Assembly: GCA_947471745.1 (NCBI GenBank)
Contig: CANJKZ010000263.1
Coordinates: 1,222,501-1,286,500 of the forward strand
Length of the DNA stretch: 64,000 nucleotides
Direction: 5' to 3'
DNA from: Closterium sp. Naga37s-1
Taxonomy: Eukaryota > Streptophyta > Zygnematophyceae > Desmidiales > Closteriaceae
The position numbers were made by a program, and so were the translations under genes. Position 1 is the stretch's first letter, and every line of letters begins with the position of its first letter. Below are positions 1 to 9,077 of the stretch, piece after piece. The notes under the pieces were generated by a model. It saw only the letters and a program-made list of their open reading frames with translations. It did not search any database and was not told the DNA's origin.

Positions 1-24
1 GGAGCAACAACACAGGGTACCTAG

Positions 25-668
25 TGTTGACAGGAATGGGGTGTTGGCCCCACCCTTGCTTGGGCGAAGCCAACTTTGGGAGCCGGCTGTCCCCAGTGGT
101 CAACGAGTGCAGGTTGACAGAGTGGGTCAACCTGCAGAGGACCACTGCGACACCACCGTCGACGGGAATCAGCGGCCTCCCTCGACACGAAGGTCGTCGA
201 AGGTGGTCGTCGACCTGCGAGGGACTGTCGAAGAGGCTGTCGACGATGGGAGATCGACAACAGTAGCTGACCGTGCTGGGCGACGGAGGGGTCCGTTGAC
301 CAGGGCGGCCAGCGGAAACAGTGGTCGGTGAGGGAGGTCGTCGACTAGGGCGCCGGGGTGATACCCGGTCGACCAAGTAACCTACTCGACGAGGTTCCGC
401 AGGGGCGCGCGAACGTCGTCGAGACTGCGATGGCGAAGGCAACTTCAGGGTACGTGGAGCTTCTAGCTCAACTATCAGCATGTAGCCGACTTGGCACCTA
501 CGTGACGGTAGACTACGTGTTCGACCATTGCTGCGTGCCCGCGAAGTGGGTGCGCACCTGCGCTACTGTCACCCGTCGTTGCAACGTTGGCAAGCCGCCT
601 TGGTACAGCGTTGGCAAGCCGTCATCTTATTCCGTCGACACGTCGCTCTTCTGCAACTCTGGCGCGCT
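25..668 (+). repeat. GTCGAC-rich dispersed repeat, copy 1, left part
   Basis: Non-coding repeat rich in GTCGAC and CGTCGAC words. It starts with TGTTGACAGG and is homologous, in the opposite orientation, to 28985-30130: both share a stretch around CTTGCTTGGGC (57-67), 'ctttgggagccgg' and many GTCGAC-bearing phrases. The copy is interrupted at 668/669 by copia A, which duplicated the target GCGCT, and resumes at 8075. A TGTTGACA/TGTCAACG start suggests a long LTR or another retroelement terminus, but I see no coding capacity. Short open frames here are by-products of high GC. Confidence 0.6.
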
Positions 669-801
669 TGTCAGAACGAGAAGCTAGAATGACTGCATTA
701 AATGAATTGTGGGTACAAGCACTAACCCTAACATTGGGTTGTACCCCATATGGGCTACCCCACTATAGCCTACACAGAACTAACACATATATAGTTTGAC
801 A
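669..801 (-). repeat. Copia A 3' LTR
   Basis: 133-bp LTR, TGTCA...TGACA. The adjacent internal bases 802-825, read on the minus strand, give a G-run (TATGGGGGTG) that serves as the polypurine tract. The LTR is unusually short for a copia element. Confidence 0.9.
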
Positions 802-1066
802 CACCCCCATAGGCAAAGTGGGGGAGAACAAGGGGTCACAAGACCAGTCAAGAAAAGCAAAGCAAGCTCAGGGTGGATCACAATGTCACCACACACTCCG
901 AGCACAAGCAAAGGGCCACAAGGCCAGTTCACATGCAGAGGTATATATGCAACAACATCAGTACAATGATCACTACCTAGCAGAAGTAGGCATGCAGGTA
1001 TACAATATAGATCACAGTACAAGCAAAGTCAAGAGGTGAGCAAGTGAGGCCAAGTAGGCACAAGTC

Positions 1067-2640
1067 CTAGAACAGTACAGAACCGCTGATGATCACAAGG
1101 CTGAAGTGCCTTGGTGAAGATATCAGCAGTGTTGGCCCGAGAGGCCACGTAAGCAAGACGAAGCTGTCCACGCTTCTACAAATTTCGAGCAAGGAAGTAA
1201 CGCAGGGCGATGTGCTTCGTCCTGTGCTCCAGTCGGTGCTCCTGACACAAGGCAATCATGGCCTTGTTGTTGATGTACAGAACTGGAGGAGAACGAGGCG
1301 GCTCTCCCAAGTTGGTCAGCAGGTAGGTGAGCCAATGTAACTCCTGTGCAGCCATGGCCCCTGCGTAGATCTCAGCCTCACAACTGGAACTGAGAACAGA
1401 AGACGGGCGGGTAGCGCCAAGAAACAGAGCCGGAGCCAAAACTGAAGGTGTAACCTTGTGACGACCGCTGCGTAGCCAAGTCGTCAACCCAAGAAGCGTC
1501 TGCGTGGCCAGTGAGGACAACACGAGCCCGTCCTCCAAGCACAAGCCCCATGCCCGACGTACTGCACAAGTAGCGCAACACCCTCTTAGCGGCCTTCCAG
1601 TGCTCTGGTCGGTGTCTCCCGGGCGCAACGTAGCGTGCCAGGATGCTAAGAGGGTAAGCAAGGTCAGGTCGAGTGCAGGTCATCAGGTACATGAGGTAGC
1701 CCACTAGCTGTGGATACGGGCCACTCGGCTCTACGGACTCATCCGAAGGCAGAGCTAAGATCGAGTGTCGGGTAGGCAGAGGAGTGGACTGTGGCGAGGA
1801 GTACGTGAAGCGGAAGCGCTGAAGGACATGGTGCACCATGTGTGACTGAGTCAGGGTAATGGTGCGCCGTGCTCTGTCCCAGGTGATCTGCAAGCCAAGA
1901 TAGCTGTGCAGCTCTCCCAAGTCTGTGCACGTGTGTCTCTTCTGCAGCTCTGACTTCACGTGGGCGAGTCCCTCAGTGTCAGCAGTGGCAAAGACCAAGT
2001 CGTCGACATACACGAGGATGTAGAACGGCGGCAGCGAAGTGTCGGTGCGCAGAAACAGCGACGGGTCAGTAGTCGAAGGAGCAAACCCAAGAGCCGCAAG
2101 CATCGTCCTCGGTGTGTCGTGCCACTCACAAGGCGCCTGACGAAGACCGTAGACTGGCCGCCGGAGGCTCCATTGGGTACCGGCAGAAAACGACCCAGTG
2201 AAGCCAAGTAGGCGGCCGTAGCCAGATCTCCTCGTGCAGGCTGCTCTGCAAGAAAGCTGTGCTAAAGTCAAGAGAGTGAAGCTCGTAGTCACGCTGAGTG
2301 GCGACGTGCAGCAGAACACGAAGAGTGGTCATCTTCAGGGTAGGGGAGAAGGTCTGGAAGAAGTCAACTCCCTATCTCTGACTGAAGCCTCGTGCAACGT
2401 AACGCGCCTTGAAGACAGGCGGAGAACCCGGCGGCCGCTTCACCCTGAAAATCCACATGCCACTGACAATGTTCGCCCCAGGTGGGGGAACTACGACAAC
2501 GTAAGTGCCTGTGGACTTCCATGATACCATCTCTGCGTCCATGGCTGACTGCCACTGAGAGGAGTATGGACCCTCTATCACCTCTGCGTAAGAGCGCGGG
2601 GTCGGGATGTCTGGTGCATCCGGGTCTCCCTCAGGTGCAA
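1067..2640 (-). pseudogene. Copia A reverse transcriptase and RNase H
   Basis: Reverse transcriptase (RVT_2 type) followed by Ty1-type RNase H, in fragments. The RT start around PYSSQW and MWIFRV lies near 2460-2580, there is a stop near 2372, and the active-site block YVDD (ILVYVDDLVFATAD) is near 2000. RNase H blocks include DASWVDDLATQRSSQGY and SSCEAEIYAGA. The third RNase H acidic position reads INN where sibling copies read VDN, i.e. the catalytic Asp is now Asn. Frame changes near 1380 and 2320 split it. As encoded it should be inactive. Confidence 0.85.
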
Positions 2641-4640
2641 TCAGCATGGACACGAGATGAGGTACAGCAGCTGCAAAACACTCAAAGCCCTCCTGCCTGT
2701 CCTCAAGGATGTCTGTGCCAAGAGCACACTCACCCCCGACGGACGGAGGACTGGTAGACTCAGACTCAGCAACAAGACTAGCGGCGTAGTCGAGACGATA
2801 AGCAGCAGCAAAGTCAACAAGCTCAGCGACTAACGCAGACGCAGCAGTGGACTCAAACGAAGGGTCAGTGACAACAGTGGCTAGGAGACGCATAAAAGTA
2901 GGACTGGCAGCATGAACTAAGTCAGACTCAGGGTCCAGATCGGCAAGAAGAGAGGATGCAAGAGGAGATGGCAGGGGAACACGCTGTGGAACAGAGGAAG
3001 GACGGAGTGCCATAGTGTGCGTGCCGGGGACAGGAGGAGGACGCTCACGAGGAACACGACGACCAGTGCGACCAGCGCGAACAAGCGAGGCAGGACGAGA
3101 CACAGGGTCATGACGTTCTATAATCAAGTCTGTCTGCTCAGTGTAAGGAGAAGGAGCAGGGAGTGGAGAGCCTGGCTGTAACGGGAGGCCAGTAGAAGAC
3201 GAGAGGCTAAGAACCTGGTGAAGCACGAAGTCAGGCGGTGGCAGAGACGACGGTGACAGCAGAGCGAAGAACAGTCGCTGCTGTGCAGCACCACCAGCAC
3301 CAGCACCTCCAGTACGAGCACCAGCAGCTCCAGCGCCTCCAGCAGCTCCAGAACCTCCAACTCCAGCGCCTCTAGCTCCAGCGCCTCCAGCGCCAGCGCC
3401 TCCAGCGCCAGCGCCTCCAGCTCCAGAGCCTGCAGCGCCACCAGCCCCGGCAGCTCCAGCACCTCCGGTACTAGCACCTCCGGGACCAGCAGGGCCAGTA
3501 CCACCAGCACCTCCAGCACCAGCAGCACCACCAGCACCGGCAGCTCCAGTACGGCCAGTACTAGCACCTCCAGGACCAGCAGCTCCAGCTCCAGGGCCGC
3601 CAGCCCCGACGCCTCCATCGCCAGCGCCTCCAGCTCCAGCGCCTCCAGCTCCAGCACCTCCAGCTCCAGTGCCTCCAGAACCGGCACCTCCAGCTCCAGG
3701 GTCTCCAACTCCAGGGTCGACAGTACCAGCTCCAGGGCCTCCAGCTCCAGTGCCTCCAGCTGCAGCACCCCCAAAACCGGCACCTCCAGCTCCAGCAGCA
3801 CCACCAGTCCTCGCAGCTCCAGTACCTCCAGTACGAGCACCTCCAGAACCAGAAACACCAGCACTCTCAGCGCCTCCACGACGAGCAGCTCCAGCAGCTC
3901 CAACCGCAGCACCTCGAGCAACAGCACCTCCAGCAGCAGGACTTCCAGCTCGAGCAGCACGAAACCTCAGGCGGGCACGCCACGTAAGCCACTCTCGTAG
4001 CTGTTGTGGTGAGAGAGGCCCCCGTCGGGAAAAAAAAACCCGGAGAAACGCCAGCAGACTCAGCACCCCCAGACCCTGCACCCTCCGGCTCAGCACCCCC
4101 AGGCTCCGCACTCGTAGGCTCAGCACCCCCAGGCTCCGCACTCGTAGGCTCAGCACCCCCAGGCTCCGCACTCGTAGGCTCAGCACCCCCAGGCTCCGCA
4201 CGCGCAGGCTCAGCACCCCCAGGGTCCGCACCCCCCAGCACCTCACACACAGGCTCAACACCCACAGAGGCAGCACCCCGAGCAGCACCACCCGCAGCAG
4301 CACCTGAGTCGCTAGTGACCTGTACAGGCTCAGCCAAGGGGAGCGGGTCTACCTGAGACACACCTGAAGGAGCAGGACCCTGAGGGGGGAGGGGGTCTAC
4401 CGGAGGGGGACCTGGAGCAAGGAAAAGCGGCGGGGGAGGGAGAGGGGCAGTGCGGTAGAGGAAGAGACGGTAGAAAGGAACCGACTCGTCAAAGGTGACA
4501 ACCTGAGAGGACAAAACACTGCGCGAGGTGGGGTGGTAAAACTGCCAGCCAGGCGCATCAGGGGGGAAGCCGAGGAAGACGCAGGGAATGGTGCGAGAGG
4601 AGAGCTTGTCCGCGGACGTATCGCGGACAAGGGCAAGAGC
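2641..4640 (-). pseudogene. Copia A hypervariable Gly/Ala/Pro linker between integrase and RT
   Basis: Low-complexity coding region made of GAGGAG-, GPGGAS- and [12 protein letters not shown] repeats, then a Pro/Ser-rich stretch leading into RT. Positions 4080-4230 hold a 30-bp nucleotide repeat (about 4 units) encoding the AEP/GGAEP part. Long alternative frames across it (for example 3124-3960 minus, Leu/Glu-rich) are shadows of the GC-rich repeat. Other copia copies in the window carry the same type of linker with different repeat content, so the segment seems to tolerate free length change. A flexible spacer is an inference. Confidence 0.7.
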
Positions 4641-5358
4641 ACCCTAGATCCGGAACACTGATGCATCGCCAACCTCTCCCGTCCAACGCAGTGTGGGCGA
4701 GGTCTCCAGCAAGGAGACACGGGGCCAGAGGTTGAGCTGCTGCGTGGCGTACCAGACCGCAAACGGCCACAGAAAATGGGGAGCCGCCGCATGGATCAAG
4801 GAGGTACGAGCGATCGCTATGACCAAGCCAATGTGGCGCTTAGCAACCCCATTTTTTCGCGGTGAGCTCGGAAGCGTGAACAACGGGAGGATGCCCTCCC
4901 CCTAGCAGAAGTCTCGCAAGAGGTCAGAGGAGAACTCACCACCTCTGTCAGAGTGCAGACGAAGGACAGGGAGGTCCTGGCGGAACCGCTCGCGGAGCTG
5001 GAGACGAACTGCTCGGATCCAAGGGATCAGGACAGCAGGGACCTCACCCTTGGTGCGCAAGGGGAAGACCGTGGTGTAACGCGAGTAGTTATCGACAACC
5101 AGCAGAAGGTACCGCTCGCCGCCCCGTCCACGAACGGGGGCTGGGCCCCACACGTCCATGTGGAGGGTCTGCAGGGGAGCCTTTGTCGGTGGAAACGAGG
5201 AGGAGTGAGGAGCGGCGCGCTGCCGCCCCTCGACACAGGGAAGGCAGGGCGGCGCAGGCGAGGCAGGGAGGGGAGGGAGAGACCTGGGAAGACCAGACAA
5301 GGAGGCGACGGTGCATGCCATGAAGACGTGGCAAGGAGGGGTAACCCAGATGGTGGTG
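4641..5358 (-). pseudogene. Copia A integrase
   Basis: DDE integrase core. First Asp in LHMDVWGP (about 5160), second in LHSDRGGEF (about 4945). The third catalytic position reads NGVAKRHIG (about 4840) where siblings have NGVAERRIG: a Glu to Lys change from a single G to A. There is also a stop after LLRDFC at 4902. The GAG-pre-integrase part lies just upstream at 5300-5530. Inactive as encoded. Confidence 0.85.
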
Positions 5359-6033
5359 CTAGAGAAGAGTCTGGTGCGACAAGGAGCGACACGAACAAGG
5401 GGAGGCTACCTGACCTGACGCAGACACCTGACCAGTGGCAGCTACCTGAGGAGGCGCAGTCGTCAGTGTGTAAAGACTCGACCCTGGCCGACGGGTAAAC
5501 GTGGCCAGGTGGCGGCCGGTCCGGGAGCACGTACAGATCGCCACACGCTGTCCTCCTGGGGGAAAGGTGTCAACACACTGGTCCTGGAGAACTGCATTGA
5601 TCACCAAGTTCGTAGAGAACGAGGGGAGGTGGAGGCCTGACAGTGAGCGAGACGGAACCGCCGGGCACAGGAGCACAGTGGTGGACCGTGCAAGAATTGG
5701 GCCCCCTGAGGGGTCAGCCAGAGAGACTGCAACAGGTGCAGTGAGTGGAGTGAGTGCAATACTGTCACGAAAAAAACAGCGGGAAGCGCCTGAGTCAAGC
5801 GTGAAGGTGTGCAAGGCCTCAGCAGGCGCAGTACCTGAGAGAGCAGACTCGCTCTCACCTAAGGCAGCAGCCTCTATACCTGGGCCAGGCGGCACACACA
5901 AGTAACAGTCTCCCTCAGCACTAACAGTCAATGCATACATGGCAGCAAGGATAGCATCAAAGTCAAGAGCAAAGATGTCTACACCAGCCCTAAGCAGCTC
6001 ATGCCAGCAAGGGCGCTCGACCTCCTCGCCCAT
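5359..6033 (-). pseudogene. Copia A protease and GAG-pre-integrase segment
   Basis: Contains the aspartic protease motif DSGASRCFF (about residues 80-88 of this segment) followed by the PSGGP and LPSFSTNLV blocks seen in every copy here, then the Cys/His block before integrase (CSCRSLSHQTLL). Upstream it joins the gag C-terminal part (DAILAAMYAL, GDCYLCVPP). The segment is open for 224 codons but is separated from gag by stops near 6100-6175. Confidence 0.8.
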
Positions 6034-6174
6034 CTCCTCACGCCAGGCGTCGTCAAGGCGGGAGAAGCAGCGGTGCTAGGTGTGGAACTTCCCGCATGTC
6101 TGACCAGCGCGGACACCTGTGCGAATGACATACGGGCAGCGACCACTACCTCCAGACGTCCCACGCTGAGCAAG

Positions 6175-7242
6175 TCACTCACGAAGCTGCTGGGGCGTAA
6201 GAGCCTCACAGGGACGCTGCTGCTGCTGCTGCTGTCTCTGGCTAGCGCCAGCGCCTCCGCCCCGACCGCCACCGCCGCCTCCACCGCCGCCCCGACCGCC
6301 ACCGCCTCCGCCACCCCCTCCGCCGCCACTGCCTCCACCACCACTCCCACCGCCGCCGCCAACGCCACCACTCCCGCCACCACTCCCTCCGCCACCTCCT
6401 CCTCCTCCACCTCCTCCACCACCACCCCCCCTAGTGCCACCTCCGCTACTCTTGGCTCCCTTGCCCTTGCCATTGCGGCACCTCCCACTAGGAGCAGAAG
6501 CAGCACCAGCAGACTCAGCACCAAGGAAGTCAACAGCAGTGGCAGTAGCATAGGAGGGGGCGAGGGGAGAGGGAGAGCACCCCTCAAAGATGGGGGTGCG
6601 AGGAGCACCACGAGCAGCACCCACAGTGACTATGCTAGTCTTGGCGGCTAGAAGCTGCTCCTCTAGGAGGTCGACAGTGAGATCGGTGGGACAGCGAGCG
6701 AGAAAGTGGTCCCTGACCGAGGGAAGAGAGTCAGGGAGACGGGTCACGATGAAGTGGAGGGTCCAGTACATCGGAGGCGGGTTCTTAGCTAAGAACTCTT
6801 TGGGGAGGGCGGCGCGAAGGCGAGTGTCACTGGTGCGGAGGTGGGTGATAAGATCGGCAACTGTGGCAAAGGTGGACAGCTCAGGAAATAGGTAGGGCAG
6901 CATGAGGCGGCTAAGCGCAACAGTGGCAGGGGAGGAGTATCGAGCAACTAGAGCGTCGTACAGGGCCTTAGCGGTTTTGTGCTTGCCAAAATGCGTGAGT
7001 TCGGCTAACGGCAGGTGGTTGCGAACAGCTAGGCGAGCAGCAGCGTCACGGATCTGCCACTGGGAACGGGCACTAAGCTCAGCTGTGGCGGCAGGAGCGA
7101 CTGAGACACCAGACCTGTGGTCAAAGAGGGAGACAGTGTCCTTGCTATCGCTCATTAGGAACAGCTGCAGGTCATCGAGCCAGGTCTCAAACTGAATCGG
7201 GCGGCCCTCAGTATCAAACGACAGAACGTGGAGGGTGGCCAT
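6175..7242 (-). CDS. Copia A gag (truncated by stop)
   Basis: Starts at the ATG giving MATLHVLSFDTEGRP, the start conserved in copies D, E and I; an in-frame ATG at 7332 only adds leader-encoded residues. The N-terminal 200 residues are the typical copia gag (AVRNHLPLAE, LPYLFPELS, DLITHLRTSDTR, RLPDSL). A poly-Gly/Arg stretch follows and the frame stops after LTPQQLRE, before the zinc-knuckle-like Cys/His block. Capsid-like RNA-binding role is known for the family; whether the truncated product is stable is unknown. Confidence 0.8.
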   Translation of the reverse strand: MATLHVLSFDTEGRPIQFETWLDDLQLFLMSDSKDTVSLFDHRSGVSVAPAATAELSARSQWQIRDAAARLAVRNHLPLAELTHFGKHKTAKALYDALVARYSSPATVALSRLMLPYLFPELSTFATVADLITHLRTSDTRLRAALPKEFLAKNPPPMYWTLHFIVTRLPDSLPSVRDHFLARCPTDLTVDLLEEQLLAAKTSIVTVGAARGAPRTPIFEGCSPSPLAPSYATATAVDFLGAESAGAASAPSGRCRNGKGKGAKSSGGGTRGGGGGGGGGGGGGGGSGGGSGGVGGGGGSGGGGSGGGGGGGGGGGRGGGGGGGGGRGGGAGASQRQQQQQQRPCEALTPQQLRE

Positions 7243-7364
7243 AGCTGCTGGCGCGGGACTGGCAGGGCAGAGCGATTGCAGGAAAGCAGCAGTAGCAGGG
7301 GTGGCGCGCTGGGCTGAAGCGGGCGGCTGCAATAGGGGCAGGCGCAGAGGCGGCGCGCGGGCTT

Positions 7365-7870
7365 AGTGGGCAGGCAGCGCGCGGGGCCTAGCGGGCGGCC
7401 GAAGCAGTGGCAGGCGGCGCGTGGGGCAGCAGGCGGCCGGCGGGGCAGCAGGGCGGGCGGCGCGCTGGGCGTAGCAGGCGGCCGCGGCTGTGGCAGGCGG
7501 CGCTCGGGGCTGCAGGCGGCCGGCAGGGCAGCAGAGCGTGCGGCGCGCGGGGCGTAGCGGGCGGCCGCGGCAGTGGCAGGCGGCGCGCGGGGCTGCAGGC
7601 GGCCGGCAGGGCAGCAGGGCGGGCTGCGCGCAGGGCGTAGCGAGCGGCCGCGGCAGCAGGGCGGGCGGCGCACGGGGCTGCAGGGCAGCGCGCCGGGTGG
7701 CGGGCGGGGTGTAGCAGGCAGCCGCGGCAGGGGCAGGCGGCGCGTGGGGCTACACGCAGGGCAGCGCGCTAGAGAAAACGCACGCTGCAGCAGTGGCGCG
7801 CGGCCAGCAGGGGCAGCGCGCAGGTGGCGTGCTCGGGGCAGCGCGACGCGGGGTAGGGCAATGGGGTAAC
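7365..7870 (-). repeat. Copia A leader minisatellite (83-bp units)
   Basis: GC-rich tandem repeat between primer site and gag. Units of 83 bp recur at about 7407, 7490 and 7573 with partial copies on both sides. Words such as GGCGGCCG and GGCGCGCGGGGC dominate. It is open in several frames on both strands simply because it lacks A/T-rich stops. D, E, I, C and the 18.5-kb element carry unrelated GC-rich repeats in the same place. Confidence 0.8.
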
Positions 7871-7928
7871 GCGGTAACCGTAGTCGAAATGGTGGGCCCG
7901 AAAAAAAAAAGCGGTCCTACGGACCTAC

Positions 7929-7941
7929 TGCTCTGATACCA
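7929..7941 (-). promoter_or_regulatory. Copia A primer-binding site (initiator tRNA-Met)
   Basis: On the minus strand, TGGTATCAGAGCA directly follows the 5' LTR. This is the usual initiator tRNA-Met primer site of plant copia elements. Confidence 0.9.
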
Positions 7942-8074
7942 TGTCAGAACGAGAAGCTAGAATGACTGCATTGAATGAATTGTGGGTACAAGTACTAACC
8001 CTAACATTGGGTTGTACCCCACATGGGCTACCCCACTATAGCCTACACAGAACTAACACATATATAGTTTGACA
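7942..8074 (-). repeat. Copia A 5' LTR
   Basis: 133 bp, three substitutions against 669-801. Contains TATATATG near its start on the minus strand, a plausible core promoter for the element. Followed on the plus strand by the second copy of the target GCGCT. Confidence 0.9.
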
Positions 8075-8345
8075 GCGCTGCCTCTACGCAACGCTGGCAG
8101 AGTGCCGATCTTGCTGCGTGGTTGGTCGGCCAGTTTGACTACTAGGTTGCTAGGCTCTGATGTAGTCGCGCTTGCCATTGCTTGTTTACTCATTCTGCAA
8201 TGCCAACTTTGCTAGTGGGATTCTTGTCAATTCTCCTTGTGAATGAGCAAGCAGAGAGAACAGTAAGGACCGTTGCGATCACTCATACAACTCATGCTTT
8301 CCTCCGTAGTCCAGCTCTGTTGTAGAGTGACTTTCCGCATCTAGA
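8075..8345 (+). repeat. GTCGAC-rich dispersed repeat, copy 1, right part
   Basis: Continuation of 25-668 after copia A. The stretch around 8205-8285 (ctagtgggattcttg..., aatgagcaagcag...) matches the minus strand of about 28990-29090. The right border is approximate. Confidence 0.5.
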
Positions 8346-9077
8346 CCGCGTTCATCGTTGAACCTGCAGCCCCTCGCACTCCCAGGCACAGCACCTGCGG
8401 CCACACCTCTTGCAACCGCTACTAAAAGACCTTCCGTCACTTGTATCTTGCAACAAGCGCTTCACTACCCCTTGCTGCCAGGCTTGATAATGCAGATCCT
8501 ACTACAATATCAGCGTGTCACACCTGCTGCCACCCCTGAAGACCAGCACACTGCAATCCATTAAGTGATACCAAGAGTGTAACAAAGGCTGCCACACAGC
8601 TCATCTTCTTACAACGCATCAACCTTCTCCAGGCCTCTTGCATCCACCCCTTTCACATCCCCATTTGTTGCATCTACGGACACACCATCTTCCTCAGCAA
8701 CCCCAACCCCAAGTGTCCGCCCTCTTGCTCTTGATCCGCGAATGCGCCACATACTCCACACGTTTCTTGCCCCCAGGACAAATGGGCACCAGAATTAAAG
8801 GTAACAATACGCCTGCATGGTCATCGACCAGCTGTATGTGTCGGAGGGCAACGGAAACATATGGCAACCGCATGACTCAGTAATCAACAGCATGAGTCAA
8901 GGCAAGATTGTAAGGTACAGTTATGATGTGATGAGTCAACAAGACATTAGTGTGTTACAGCAATGCATGCACACTTCCACGTTTCTTAACTTGAGTACTT
9001 ATCATTTACACTGTTACCAAAGTTCAAATTGTATAAGGGTCCTACTTACAAACCCATCCAATGGGCGTAGCTATGTG
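8346..9077. other. Intergenic region and probable 3' UTR of the acyltransferase gene
   Basis: Lower GC than the flanking repeats, with Pro/Thr-rich short frames that have no recognisable domain. The part next to 9078 is downstream of the acyltransferase stop and probably holds its 3' UTR. No clear gene or RNA seen. Confidence 0.4.

Larger units (their letters stand above)
669..8074 (-). mobile_element. Copia A: complete LTR retrotransposon (decayed), minus strand
   Basis: A 7406-bp Ty1/copia element. LTRs are 669-801 and 7942-8074 (133 bp each, 3 differences seen by eye), bounded by TGTCA...TGACA. The 5-bp target duplication GCGCT lies at 664-668 and 8075-8079. In transcription order it holds 5' LTR, tRNA-iMet primer site, GC-rich leader repeats, gag, protease, integrase, Gly/Ala-rich linker, reverse transcriptase, RNase H, polypurine tract and 3' LTR. 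The integrase-before-RT order is diagnostic of copia. Coding frames are broken and several catalytic residues are lost, so it is not autonomous now. The few LTR differences point to a fairly recent insertion. Confidence 0.93.

Noticed and set aside
3124-3960. Leu/Glu-rich 278-codon frame, minus strand
   Set aside because: Out-of-frame reading of the copia A Gly/Ala linker repeats.
7366-7869. Arg/Gly-rich frames in 7366-7869 plus strand
   Set aside because: Repeat-driven open frames in the copia A leader; repeated starts are spaced exactly one 83-bp unit.
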